This document shows positions 10,830 through 24,355 of a DNA stretch of 64,000 nucleotides, in pieces. Origin of the DNA: Aristolochia californica (Eukaryota; Streptophyta; Magnoliopsida; Piperales; Aristolochiaceae); the NCBI GenBank assembly GCA_029961685.1, contig JARWKL010000009.1:16611237-16675236 (forward strand), read 5' to 3'. Within the stretch, counting starts at the first letter, position 1; each line of letters starts with the position of its first letter. The notes beneath the pieces were generated by a model, which had not been told where the DNA came from, ran no database searches, and was given only the letters and a program-made list of their open reading frames with translations. Both the position numbers and the translations under genes were made by a program.

Positions 10830-13535
10830 TCCATTTTAGATGTGTACATTTTTCTTAAATCAAAACTTGAGTTTTCACTTTTTCCTTCATATCGTAGACA
10901 AAAAACAGAATAGATGACAACGAAATGAAAATTTTAGACTCTGTGTATGGAGAAAATTTAAAGCAATAACAAACGTAAGTAAAGAAAATTTATTCACACA
11001 CCACAAATGAAGAAAACAGTTTTCTCATCCAAGTTTGGGAAATTCCACTAGTTCAGCAACCCCAATAGGTTGGAATTTGACAAGAAAGAGATTTTTCTAC
11101 ACATGCTTTAAAAAATGGATATGCATGGCTCGAAACATGTTAAAGTTGCAAATGACCCATGGATCCAAACCTTTCAAAAAGAATAAAAAACTTCTCATTA
11201 AATTCTCAAGTGAACGTGCGGTGGGATATTTAACCGAGTCAAACAAGCCATTATTTTGCCCATTAACAAAAAGCTGACCTAGCGATCATTGATCATTGTA
11301 AACTGATTTATCATGCGTGACGGGCCACATTTTTTTAAGGAATGACTTTTGGGTTAGGATTCAACACTCAGTTTAAAATTCCCTCGCCTCCCCTTTTCCC
11401 GACGATTGCAAAACCTGATATATAAAGACTAAAACGAGTTTTAAATCCCTAAAAATTACACAAACTTTTTGGAAATATCTCTCTCCATATTTGTGCATTG
11501 TGCATTTCCATTTTAGATGTGTACATTTTTCTTAAATCAAAACTTGAGTTTTCACTTTTTCCTTCATCTCGTAGACAAAAAACAGAATAGATGACAACGA
11601 AATGAAAATTTTAGACACTGTGTATGGAGAAAATTTAAAGCAATAACAAACGTAAGTAAAGAAAATTTATTCACACACCACAAATGAAGAAAAGAGTTTT
11701 CTCATCCAAGTTTGGGAAATTCCACTAGTTCAGCAACCCCAATAGGTTGGAATTTGATAAGAAAGAGATTTTTCTACACATGCTTTAAAAAATGGATATG
11801 CATGGCTCGAAACATGTTAAAGTTGCAAATGACCCATGGATCCAAACCTCTCAAAAAGAATAAAAAACTTCTCATTAAATTCTCAAGTGAACGTGCGGTG
11901 GGATATTTAACCGAGTCAAACAAGCCATTATTTTGCCCATTAACAAAAAGCTGACCTAGCGATCATTGATCAATATAAACTGATTTATCATGCGTAACGG
12001 GCCACATTTTTTTAAGGAATGACTTTTGGGTTGGGATTCAACACTCAGTTTAAAATTCCCTCGCCTCCCCTTTTCCCGACGATTGCAAAACCTGATATAT
12101 AAAGACTAAAACGAGTTTTAAATCCCTAAAAATTACACAAACTTTTTGGAAATATCTCTCTCCATATTTGTGCATTGTGCATTTCCATTTTAGATGTGTA
12201 CATTTTTCTTAAATCAAAACTTTAGTTTTCACTTTTTCCTTCATCTCGTAGACAAAAAACAGAATAGATGACAACGAAATGAAAATTTTAGACTCTGTGT
12301 ATGGAGAAAATTTAAAGCAATAGCAAACGTAAGTAATGAAAATTTATTCACACACCACAAATGAAGAAAAAATTTTCCTCATCCAAGTTTGGGAAATTCC
12401 ACTAGTTCAGCAACCCCAATAGGTTGGAATTTGATAAGAAAGGGATTTTTCTGCACATGCTTTAAAAAATGGATATGCATGCTCGAAACATGTTAAAGTT
12501 GCAAATGACCCATGGATCCAAACCTTTCAAAAAGAATAAAAAACTTCTCATTAAATTCTCAAGTGAACGTGCGGTGGGATATTTAACCGAGTCAAACAAG
12601 CCATTATTTTGCCCATTAACGAAAAGCTGACCTAGCGATCATTGATCATTGTAAACTGATTTATCATGCGTAACGGGCCACATTTTTTTATGGAATGACT
12701 TTTGGGTTGGGATTCAACACTCAGTTTAAAATTCCCTCGCCTCCCCTTTACCGGACGATTGCAAAACCTGATATATAAAGACTAAAACGAGTTTTAAATC
12801 CCTAAAAATTACACAAACTTTTTGGAAATATCTCTCTCCATACTTGTGCATTGTTCATTTCCATTTTAGATGTGTACATTTTTCTTAAATCAAAACTTTA
12901 GTTTTCACTTTTTCCTTCATCTCGTAGACAAAAAACAGAATAGATGACAACGAAATGAAAATTTTAGACTCTGTGTATGGAGAAAATTTAAAGCAATAGC
13001 AAACGTAAGTAATGAAAATTTATTCACACACCACAAATGAAGAAAAAATTTTCCTCATCCAAGTTTGGGAAATTCCACTAGTTCAGCAACCCCAATAGGT
13101 TGGAATTTGATAAGAAAGGGATTTTTCTGCACATGCTTTAAAAAATGGATATGCATGCTCGAAACATGTTAAAGTTGCAAATGACCCATGGATCCAAACC
13201 TTTCAAAAAGAATAAAAAACTTCTCATTAAATTCTCAAGTGAACGTGCGGTGGGATATTTAACCGAGTCAAACAAGCCATTATTTTGCCCATTAACGAAA
13301 AGCTGACCTAGCGATCATTGATCATTGTAAACTGATTTATCATGCGTGACGGGCCACATTTTTTTAAGGAATGACTTTTGGGTTGGGATTCAACACTCAG
13401 TTTAAAATTCCCTCGCCTCCCCTTTTCCCGACGATTGCAAAACTTGATATATAAAGACTAAAACGAGTTTTAAATCCCTAAAAATTACACAAACTTTTTG
13501 GAAATATCTCTCTCCATATTTGTGCATTGTGCATT

Positions 13536-15566
13536 TCCATTTTAGATGTGTACATTTTTCTTAAATCAAAACTTGAGTTTTCACTTTTTCCTTCATATCG
13601 TAGACAAAAAACAGAATAGATGACAACGAAATGAAAATTTTAGACTCTGTGTATGGAGGAAATTTAAAGAAATAACAAACGTAAGTAAAGAAAATTTATT
13701 CACACACCACAAATGAAGAAAAAAGTTTTCTCATCCAAGTTTGGGAAATTCCACTAGTTCAGCAACCCCAATAGGTTGGAATTTGATAAGAAAGAGATTT
13801 TTCTACACATGCTTTAAAAAATGGATATGCATGGCTCGAAACATGTTAAAGTTGCAAATGACCCATGGATCCAAACCTTTCAAAAAGAATAAAAAACTTC
13901 TCATTAAATTCTCAAGTGAACGTGCGGTGGGATATTTAACCGAGTCAAACAAGCCATTATTTTGCCCATTAACAAAAAGCTGACCTAGCGATCATTGATC
14001 ATTGTAAACTGATTTATCATGCGTGACGGGCCACATTTTTTTAAGGAATGACTTTTGGGTTAGGATTCAACACTCAGTTTAAAATTCCCTCGCCTCCCCT
14101 TTTCCCGACGATTGCAAAACCTGATATATAAAGACTAAAACGAGTTTTAAATCCCTAAAAATTACACAAACTTTTTGGAAATATCTCTCTCCATATTTGT
14201 GCATTGTGCATTTCCATTTTAGATGTGTACATTTTTCTTAAATCAAAACTTTAGTTTTCACTTTTTCCTTCATCTCGTAGACAAAAAACAGAATAGATGA
14301 CAACGAAATGAAAATTTTAGACTCTGTGTATGGAGAAAATTTAAAGCAATAACAAACGTAAGTAAAGAAAATTTATTCACACACCAAAAATGAAGAAAAA
14401 AGTTTTCTCATCCAAGTTTGGGAAATTCCACTAGTTCAGCAACCCCAATAGGTTGGAATTTGATAAGAAAGAGATTTTTCTACACATGCTTTAAAAAATG
14501 GATATGCATGGCTCGAAACATGTTAAAGTTGCAAATGACCCATGGATCCAAACCTTTCAAAAAGAATAAAAAACTTCTCATTAAATTCTCAAGTGAACGT
14601 GCGGTGGGATATTTAACCGAGTCAAACAAGCCATTATTTTGCCCATTAACAAAAAGCTGACCTAGCGATCATTGATCATTGTAAACTGATTTATCATGCG
14701 TAACGGGCCACATTTTTTTAAGGAATGACTTTTGGGTTGGGATTCAACACTCAGTTTAAAATTCCCTCGCCTCCCCTTTTCCCGACGATTGCAAAACCTG
14801 ATATATAAAGACTAAAACGAGTTTTAAATCCCTAAAAATTACACAAAATTTTTGGAAATATCTCTCTCCATACTTGTGCATTGTGCATTTCCATTTTAGA
14901 TGTGTACATTTTTCTTAAATCAAAACTTGAGTTTTCACTTTTTCCTTCATCTCGTAGACAAAAAACAGAATAGATGACAACGAAATGAAAATTTTAGACT
15001 CTGTGTATGGAGAAAATTTAAAGCAATAACAAACGTAAGTAAAGAAAATTTATTCACACACCACAAATGAAGAAAAGAGTTTTCTCAGCCAAGTTTGGGA
15101 AATTCCACTAGTTCAGCAACCCCAATAGGTTGGAATTTGATAAGAAAGAGATTTTTCTACACATGCTTTAAAAAATGGATATGCATGGCTCGAAACATGT
15201 TAAAGTTGCAAATGACCCATGGATCCAAACCTCTCAAAAAGAATAAAAAACTTCTCATTAAATTCTCAAGTGAACGTGCGGTGGGATATTTAACCGAGTC
15301 AAACAAGCCATTATTTTGCCCATTAACAAAAAGCTGACCTAGCGATCATTGATCATTGTAAACTGATTTATCATGCGTGACGGGCCACATTTTTTTAAGG
15401 AATGACTTTTGGGTTGGGATTCAACACTCAGTTTAAAATTCCCTCGCCTCCCCTTTTCCCGACGATTTCAAAACTTGATATATAAAGACTAAAACGAGTT
15501 TTAAATCCCTAAAAATTACACAAACTTTTTGGAAATATCTCTCTCCATATTTGTGCATTGTGCATT
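13536..15566 (+). repeat. Trimeric sub-repeat in block copy 2
   Basis: Counterpart of 4061-6091, with the same three-unit order and tags ('gggttaggattc', 'accaaaaatg', 'tcagccaag'). Confidence 0.88.
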
Positions 15567-17597
15567 TCCATTTTAGATGTGTACATTTTTCTTAAATCAA
15601 AACTTGAGTTTTCACTTTTTCCTTCATATCGTAGACAAAAAACAGAATAGATGACAACGAAATGAAAATTTTAGACTCTGTGTATGGAGGAAATTTAAAG
15701 AAATAACAAACGTAAGTAAAGAAAATTTATTCACACACCACAAATGAAGAAAAAAGTTTTCTCATCCAAGTTTGGGAAATTCCACTAGTTCAGCAACCCC
15801 AATAGGTTGGAATTTGATAAGAAAGAGATTTTTCTACACATGCTTTAAAAAATGGATATGCATGGCTCGAAACATGTTAAAGTTGCAAATGACCCATGGA
15901 TCCAAACCTTTCAAAAAGAATAAAAAACTTCTCATTAAATTCTCAAGTGAACGTGCGGTGGGATATTTAACCGAGTCAAACAAGCCATTATTTTGCCCAT
16001 TAACAAAAAGCTGACCTAGCGATCATTGATCATTGTAAACTGATTTATCATGCGTGACGGGCCACATTTTTTTAAGGAATGACTTTTGGGTTAGGATTCA
16101 ACACTCAGTTTAAAATTCCCTCGCCTCCCCTTTTCCCGACGATTGCAAAACCTGATATATAAAGACTAAAACGAGTTTTAAATCCCTAAAAATTACACAA
16201 ACTTTTTGGAAATATCTCTCTCCATATTTGTGCATTGTGCATTTCCATTTTAGATGTGTACATTTTTCTTAAATCAAAACTTTAGTTTTCACTTTTTCCT
16301 TCATCTCGTAGACAAAAAACAGAATAGATGACAACGAAATGAAAATTTTAGACTCTGTGTATGGAGAAAATTTAAAGCAATAACAAACGTAAGTAAAGAA
16401 AATTTATTCACACACCAAAAATGAAGAAAAAAGTTTTCTCATCCAAGTTTGGGAAATTCCACTAGTTCAGCAACCCCAATAGGTTGGAATTTGATAAGAA
16501 AGAGATTTTTCTACACATGCTTTAAAAAATGGATATGCATGGCTCGAAACATGTTAAAGTTGCAAATGACCCATGGATCCAAACCTTTCAAAAAGAATAA
16601 AAAACTTCTCATTAAATTCTCAAGTGAACGTGCGGTGGGATATTTAACCGAGTCAAACAAGCCATTATTTTGCCCATTAACAAAAAGCTGACCTAGCGAT
16701 CATTGATCATTGTAAACTGATTTATCATGCGTAACGGGCCACATTTTTTTAAGGAATGACTTTTGGGTTGGGATTCAACACTCAGTTTAAAATTCCCTCG
16801 CCTCCCCTTTTCCCGACGATTGCAAAACCTGATATATAAAGACTAAAACGAGTTTTAAATCCCTAAAAATTACACAAACTTTTTGGAAATATCTCTCTCC
16901 ATACTTGTGCATTGTGCATTTCCATTTTAGATGTGTACATTTTTCTTAAATCAAAACTTGAGTTTTCACTTTTTCCTTCATCTCGTAGACAAAAAACAGA
17001 ATAGATGACAACGAAATGAAAATTTTAGACTCTGTGTATGGAGAAAATTTAAAGCAATAACAAACGTAAGTAAAGAAAATTTATTCACACACCACAAATG
17101 AAGAAAAGAGTTTTCTCAGCCAAGTTTGGGAAATTCCACTAGTTCAGCAACCCCAATAGGTTGGAATTTGATAAGAAAGAGATTTTTCTACACATGCTTT
17201 AAAAAATGGATATGCATGGCTCGAAACATGTTAAAGTTGCAAATGACCCATGGATCCAAACCTCTCAAAAAGAATAAAAAACTTCTCATTAAATTCTCAA
17301 GTGAACGTGCGGTGGGATATTTAACCGAGTCAAACAAGCCATTATTTTGCCCATTAACAAAAAGCTGACCTAGCGATCATTGATCATTGTAAACTGATTT
17401 ATCATGCGTGACGGGCCACATTTTTTTAAGGAATGACTTTTGGGTTGGGATTCAACACTCAGTTTAAAATTCCCTCGCCTCCCCTTTTCCCGACGATTTC
17501 AAAACTTGATATATAAAGACTAAAACGAGTTTTAAATCCCTAAAAATTACACAAACTTTTTGGAAATATCTCTCTCCATATTTGTGCATTGTGCATT
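15567..17597 (+). repeat. Trimeric sub-repeat in block copy 2, second
   Basis: Counterpart of 6092-8122. Its third unit again has 'tcagccaag' and 'acctctcaaa', and ends 'gatttcaaaacttgatatataaag'-like with the intact TATA box. Confidence 0.88.
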
Positions 17598-18273
17598 TCC
17601 ATTTTAGATGTGTACATTTTTCTTAAATCAAAACTTGAGTTTTCACTTTTTCCTTCATATCGTAGACAAAAAACAGAATAGATGACAACGAAATGAAAAT
17701 TTTAGACTCTGTGTATGGAGGAAATTTAAAGAAATAACAAACGTAAGTAAAGAAAATTTATTCACACACCACAAATGAAGAAAAAAGTTTTCTCATCCAA
17801 GTTTGGGAAATTCCACTGTTCAGCAACCCCAGTAGGTTGGAATTTGATAAGAAAGAGATTTTTCTACACATGCTTTAAAAAATGGATATGCATGGCTCGA
17901 AACATGTTAAAGTTGCAAATGACCCATGGATCCAAACCTTTCAAAAAGAATAAAAAACTTCTCATTAAATTCTCAAGTGAACGTGCGGTGGGATATTTAA
18001 CCGAGTCAAACAAGCCATTATTTTGCCCATTAACAAAAAGCTGACCTAGCGATCATTGATCATTGTAAACTGATTTATCATGCGTGACGGGCCACATTTT
18101 TTTAAGGAATGACTTTTGGGTTAGGATTCAACACTCAGTTTAAAATTCCCTCGCCTCCCCTTTTCCCGACGATTGCAAAACCTGATATATAAAGACTAAA
18201 ACGAGTTTTAAATCCCTAAAAATTACACAAACTTTTTGGAAATATCTCTCTCCATATTTGTGCATTGTGCATT
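17598..18273 (+). repeat. 676-bp A unit with frame-joining deletion
   Basis: This A unit reads 'ccactgttcag' instead of 'ccactagttcag', losing one base and with it the SpeI site, and reads 'cccagtagg' for 'cccaatagg'. The deletion joins the short ATG-started frame upstream to the long frame. This is the only unit where the long frame begins at ATG. The partner unit at 8123 lacks the deletion, so it arose after the block duplicated. Confidence 0.92.
17775..18044 (+). other. 89-codon ATG open frame, probably not a gene
   Basis: The frame runs from ATG at 17775 to TGA at 18044. The first 14 codons are the short frame present in most units, where it ends at a TAG inside 'actagt'. The 1-bp deletion here removes that stop and shifts into the 80-codon frame. 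The predicted product is Lys-rich and Cys/Trp-containing, with no signal peptide, membrane span or domain I recognise. One copy in about 95 units, created by a recent indel, argues for chance. A TATA box lies in the preceding unit about 500 bp upstream, as in every other unit. Confidence 0.15.
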
Positions 18274-18950
18274 TCCATTTTAGATGTGTACATTTTTCTT
18301 AAATCAAAACTTTAGTTTTCACTTTTTCCTTCATATCGTAGACAAAAAACAGAATAGATGACAACGAAATGAAAATTTTAGACTCTGTGTATGGAGGAAA
18401 TTTAAAGAAATAACAAACGTAAGTAAAGAAAATTTATTCACACACCACAAATGAAGAAAAAAGTTTTCTCATCCAAGTTTGGGAAATTCCACTAGTTCAG
18501 CAACCCCAATAGGTTGGAATTTGATAAGAAAGAGATTTTTCTACACATGCTTTAAAAAATGGATATGCATGGCTCGAAACATGTTAAAGTTGCAAATGAC
18601 CCATGGATCCAAACCTTTCAAAAAGAATAAAAAACTTCTCATTAAATTCTCAAGTGAACGTGCGGTGGGATATTTAACCGAGTCAAACAAGCCATTATTT
18701 TGCCCATTAACAAAAAGCTGACCTAGCGATCATTGATCATTGTAAACTGATTTATCATGCGTGACGGGCCACATTTTTTTAAGGAATGACTTTTGGGTTA
18801 GGATTCAACACTCAGTTTAAAATTCCCTCGCCTCCCCTTTTCCCGACGATTGCAAAACCTGATATATAAAGACTAAAACGAGTTTTAAATCCCTAAAAAT
18901 TACACAAACTTTTTGGAAATATCTCTCTCCATATTTGTGCATTGTGCATT
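18274..18950 (+). repeat. Inserted chimeric unit in block copy 2
   Basis: This unit has no partner in block copy 1. Its start has 'ctttagttttc', typical of the second trimer unit. From 'catatcgtag', 'ggaggaaatt' and 'aaagaaataac' onward it matches the first trimer unit. It fits an unequal exchange between neighbouring units, with the crossover between the 'ctttag' and 'catatcg' tags. Confidence 0.82.
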
Positions 18951-21657
18951 TCCATTTTAGATGTGTACATTTTTCTTAAATCAAAACTTTAGTTTTCACT
19001 TTTTCCTTCATCTCGTAGACAAAAAACAGAATAGATGACAACGAAATGAAAATTTTAGACTCTGTGTATGGAGAAAATTTAAAGCAATAACAAACGTAAG
19101 TAAAGAAAATTTATTCACACACCAAAAATGAAGAAAAAAGTTTTCTCATCCAAGTTTGGGAAATTCCACTAGTTCAGCAACCCCAATAGGTTGGAATTTG
19201 ATAAGAAAGAGATTTTTCTACACATGCTTTAAAAAATGGATATGCATGGCTCGAAACATGTTAAAGTTGCAAATGACCCATGGATCCAAACCTTTCAAAA
19301 AGAATAAAAAACTTCTCATTAAATTCTCAAGTGAACGTGCGGTGGGATATTTAACCGAGTCAAACAAGCCATTATTTTGCCCATTAACAAAAAGCTGACC
19401 TAGCGATCATTGATCATTGTAAACTGATTTATCATGCGTAACGGGCCACATTTTTTTAAGGAATGACTTTTGGGTTGGGATTCAACACTCAGTTTAAAAT
19501 TCCCTCGCCTCCCCTTTTCCCGACGATTGCAAAACCTGATATATAAAGACTAAAACGAGTTTTAAATCCCTAAAAATTACACAAACTTTTTGGAAATATC
19601 TCTCTCCATACTTGTGCATTGTGCATTTCCATTTTAGATGTGTACATTTTTCTTAAATCAAAACTTGAGTTTTCACTTTTTCCTTCATCTCGTAGACAAA
19701 AAACAGAATAGATGACAACGAAATGAAAATTTTAGACTCTGTGTATGGAGAAAATTTAAAGCAATAACAAACGTAAGTAAAGAAAATTTATTCACACACC
19801 ACAAATGAAGAAAAGAGTTTTCTCATCCAAGTTTTGGAAATTCCACTAGTTCAGCAACCCCAATAGGTTGGAATTTGATAAGAAAGAGATTTTTCTACAC
19901 ATGCTTTAAAAAATGGATATGCATGGCTCGAAACATGTTAAAGTTGCAAATGACCCATGGATCCAAACCTTTCAAAAAGAATAAAAAACTTCTCATTAAA
20001 TTCTCAAGTGAACGTGCGGTGGGATATTTAACCGAGTCAAACAAGCCATTATTTTGCCCATTAACAAAAAGCTGACCTAGCGATCATTGATCATTGTAAA
20101 CTGATTTATCATGCGTAACGGGCCACATTTTTTTAAGGAATGACTTTTGGGTTGGGATTCAACACTCAGTTTAAAATTCCCTCGCCTCCCCTTTTCCCGA
20201 CGATTGCAAAACCTGATATATAAAGACTAAAACGAGTTTTAAATCCCTAAAAATTACACAAACTTTTTGGAAATATCTCTCTCCATATTTGTGCATTGTG
20301 CATTTCCATTTTAGATGTGTACATTTTTCTTAAATCAAAACTTTAGTTTTCACTTTTTCCTTCATCTCGTAGACAAAAAACAGAATAGATGACAACGAAA
20401 TGAAAATTTTAGACTCTGTGTATGGAGAAAATTTAAAGCAATAGCAAACGTAAGTAATGAAAATTTATTCACACACCACAAATGAAGAAAAAATTTTCCT
20501 CATCCAAGTTTGGGAAATTCCACTAGTTCAGCAACCCCAATAGGTTGGAATTTGATAAGAAAGGGATTTTTCTGCACATGCTTTAAAAAATGGATATGCA
20601 TGCTCGAAACATGTTAAAGTTGCAAATGACCCATGGATCCAAACCTTTCAAAAAGAATAAAAAACTTCTCATTAAATTCTCAAGTGAACGTGCGGTGGGA
20701 TATTTAACCGAGTCAAACAAGCCATTATTTTGCCCATTAACGAAAAGCTGACCTAGCGATCATTGATCATTGTAAACTGATTTATCATGCGTGACGGGCC
20801 ACATTTTTTTAAGGAATGACTTTTGGGTTGGGATTCAACACTCAGTTTAAAATTCCCTCGCCTCCCCTTTTCCCGACGATTGCAAAACTTGATATATAAA
20901 GACTAAAACGAGTTTTAAATCCCTAAAAATTACACAAACTTTTTGGAAATATCTCTCTCCATATTTGTGCATTGTGCATTTCTATTTTAGATGTGTACAT
21001 TTTTCTTAAATCAAAACTTGAGTTTTCACTTTTTCCTTCATATCGTAGACAAAAAACAGAATAGATGACAACGAAATGAAAATTTTAGACTCTGTGTATG
21101 GAGAAAATTTAAAGCAATAACAAACGTAAGTAAAGAAAATTTATTCACACACCACAAATGAAGAAAACAGTTTTCTCATCCAAGTTTGGGAAATTCCACT
21201 AGTTCAGCAACCCCAATAGGTTGGAATTTGACAAGAAAGAGATTTTTCTACACATGCTTTAAAAAATGGATATGCATGGCTCGAAACATGTTAAAGTTGC
21301 AAATGACCCATGGATCCAAACCTTTCAAAAAGAATAAAAAACTTCTCATTAAATTCTCAAGTGAACGTGCGGTGGGATATTTAACCGAGTCAAACAAGCC
21401 ATTATTTTGCCCATTAACAAAAAGCTGACCTAGCGATCATTGATCATTGTAAACTGATTTATCATGCGTGACGGGCCACATTTTTTTAAGGAATGACTTT
21501 TGGGTTAGGATTCAACACTCAGTTTAAAATTCCCTCGCCTCCCCTTTTCCCGACGATTGCAAAACCTGATATATAAAGACTAAAACGAGTTTTAAATCCC
21601 TAAAAATTACACAAACTTTTTGGAAATATCTCTCTCCATATTTGTGCATTGTGCATT

Positions 21658-24355
21658 TCCATTTTAGATGTGTACATTTTTCTTAAATCAAAACTTTAGT
21701 TTTCACTTTTTCCTTCATCTCGTAGACAAAAAACAGAATAGATGACAACGAAATGAAAATTTTAGACTCTGTGTATGGAGAAAATTTAAAGCAATAACAA
21801 ACGTAAGTAATGAAAATTTATTCACACACCACAAATGAAGAAAAAATTTTCCTCATCCAAGTTTGGGAAATTCCACTAGTTCAGCAACCCCAATAGGTTG
21901 GAATTTGATAAGAAAGGGATTTTTCTGCACATGCTTTAAAAAATGGATATGCATGCTCGAAACATGTTAAAGTTGCAAATGACCCATGGATCCAAACCTT
22001 TCAAAGAGAATAAAAAACTTCTCATTAAATTCTCAAGTGAACGTGCGGTGGGATATTTAACCGAGTCAAACAAGCCATTATTTTGCCCATTAACGAAAAG
22101 CTGACCTAGCGATCATTGATCATTGTAAACTGATTTATCATGCGTGACGGGCCACATTTTTTTAAGGAATGACTTTTGGGTTGGGATTCAACACTCAGTT
22201 TAAAATTCCCTCGCCTCCCCTTTTCCCGACGATTGCAAAACCTGATATATAAAGACTAAAAGGAGTTTTAAATCCCTAAAAATTACCCAAACTTTTTGGA
22301 AATATCTCTCTCCATATTTGTGCATTGTGCATTTCCATTTTAGATGTGTACATTTTTCTTAAATCAAAACTTGAGTTTTGACTTTTTCCTTCATCTCGTA
22401 GACAAAAAACAGAATAGATGACAACGAAATGAAAATTTTAGACTCTGTGTATGGAGAAAATTTAAAGCAATAACAAACGTAAGTAAAGAAAATTTATTCA
22501 CACACCACAAATGAAGAAAAAAGTTTTCTCATCCAAGTTTGGGAAATTCCACTAGTTCAGCAACCCCAATAGGTTGGAATTTGATAAGAAAGAGATTTTT
22601 CTACACATGCTTTAAAAAATGGATATGCATGGCTCGAAACATGTTAAAGTTGCAAATGACCCATGGATCCAAACCTTTCAAAAAGAATAAAAAACATCTC
22701 ATTAAATTCTCAAGTGAACGTGCGGTGGGATATTTAACCGTGTCAAACAAGCCATTATTTTGCCCATTAACAAAAAGCTGACCTAGCGATCATTGATCAT
22801 TGTAAACTGATTTATCATGCGTAACGGGCCACATTTTTTTAAGGAATGACTTTTGGGTTGGGATTCAACACTCAGTTTAAAATTCCCTCGCCTCCCCTTT
22901 TCCCGACGATTGCAAAACCTGATATATAAAGACTAAAACGAGTTTTAAATCCCTAAAAATTACCCAAACTTTTTGGAAATATCTCTGTCCATACTTGTGC
23001 ATTTCCATTTTGGATGTGTACATTTTTCTTAAATCAAAACTTGAGTTTTCACTTTTTCCTTCATCTCGTAGACAAAAAACAGAATAGATGACAACGAAAT
23101 GAAAATTTTAGACTCTGTGTATGGAGAAAATTTAAAGCAATAACAAACGTAAGTAAAAAAATTTATTCACACACCACAAATGAAGAAAAGAGTTTTCTCA
23201 TCCAAGTTTGGGAAATTCCACTAGTTCAGCAACCCCAATAGGTTGGAATTTGATAAGAAAGAGATTTTTCTACACATGCTTTAAAAAATGGATATGCATG
23301 GCTCAAAACATGTTAAAGTTGCAAATGACCCATGGATCCAAACCTTTCAAAAAGAATAAAAAACTTCTCATTAAATTCTCAAGTGAACGTGCGGTGGGAT
23401 ATTTAACCGAGTCAAACAAGCCATTATTTTGCCCATTAACAAAAAGCTGACCTAGCGATCATTGATCATTGTAAACTGATTTATCATGCGTAACGGGCCA
23501 CATTTTTTTAAGGAATGACTTTTGGGTTGGGATTCAACACTCAGTTTAAAATTCCCTCGCCTCCCCTTTTCCCGACGATTGCAAAACCTGATATACAAAG
23601 ACTAAAACGAGTTTTAAATCCCTAAAAATTACACAACTTTTTGGAAATATCTCTCTCCATACTTGTGCATTGTGCATTTCCATTTTAGATGTGTACATTT
23701 TTCTTAAATCAAAACTTGAGTTTTCACTTTTTCCTTCATCTCGTAGACAAAAAACAGAATAGATGACAACGAAATGAAAATTTTAGACTCTGTGTATGGA
23801 GAAAATTTAAAGCAATAACAAACGTAAGTAAAGAAAATTTATTCACACACCACAAATGAAGAAAAGAGTTTTCTCAGCCAAGTTTGGGAAATTCCACTAG
23901 TTCAGCAACCCCAATAGGTTGGAATTTGATAAGAAAGAGATTTTTCTACACATGCTTTAAAAAATGGATATGCATGGCTCGAAACATGTTAAAGTTGCAA
24001 ATGACCCATGGATCCAAACCTCTCAAAAAGAATAAAAAACTTCTCATTAAATTCTCAAGTGAACGTGCGGTGGGATATTTAACCGAGTCAAACAAGCCAT
24101 TATTTTGCCCATTAACAAAAAGCTGACCTAGCGATCATTGATCATTGTAAACTGATTTATCATGCGTAACGGGCCACATTTTTTTAAGGAATGACTTTTG
24201 GGTTGGGATTCAACACTCAGTTTAAAATTCCCTCGCCTCCCCTTTTCCCGACGATTGCAAAACCTGATATATAAAGACTAAAACGAGTTTTAAATCCCTA
24301 AAAATTACACAAACTTTTTGGAAATATCTCTCTCCATATTTGTGCATTGTGCATT
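21658..24355 (+). repeat. Four-unit cassette, copy 1 (B, short A, A, A)
   Basis: Units at TTG phases 21863 (B, with 'tcaaagagaat' and 'aaaaggagtttt'), 22539 (short 670-bp A), 23208 ('ctcaaaacatg') and 23884 ('acctctcaaa'). The 'tcaaagagaat' variant occurs again 6758 bp away at 28759, and the next units match in order. Two 1-bp deletions here ('gtaaaaaaattt' near 23155 and 'acacaacttttt' near 23634) make this copy shorter. The first three units also resemble the start of the window. Confidence 0.85.
22334..23003 (+). repeat. 670-bp short unit
   Basis: Lacks one 'gtgcatt' copy at its end and has 'ttacccaaac', like the other four short units. It also carries private changes 'aaacatctc' and 'accgtgtcaaac' in the open frame and 'atctctgtcc' near its end. 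Confidence 0.92.

Larger units (their letters stand above)
2032..11506 (+). repeat. 14-unit higher-order block, copy 1 (9475 bp)
   Basis: Unit order by TTG phase: 2237 A, 2914 B, 3590 B, 4266 A, 4943 A, 5620 A, 6297 A, 6974 A, 7651 A, 8328 A, 9005 A, 9682 A, 10359 B, 11035 A. Private variants recur 9475 bp downstream: 'gacactgtg' (2139 and 11614), 'gatcaatat' (2493 and 11968), 'tttatggaatg' in the 2914 unit and its copy, and 'gtttaccggacg'-type changes in the C/T tract of the same units. The 11035 unit has 'ttgacaagaaag', found again only at 21186. A few positions differ between copies, so the duplication is not brand new. Confidence 0.9.
11507..21657 (+). repeat. Higher-order block, copy 2 (15 units, 10151 bp)
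   Basis: This is the second copy of the block at 2032, in the same unit order with one extra unit. Units by TTG phase: 11712, 12389 B, 13065 B, 13741, 14418, 15095, 15772, 16449, 17126, 17803, 18479 (extra), 19156, 19833, 20510 B, 21186. Landmarks before the extra unit lie 9475 bp from their partners, and those after it lie 10151 bp away. The copies differ at some bases, for example 'ctttag' against 'cttgag' at the start of the second B unit and 'acaaaattttt' near 14845. Confidence 0.9.
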
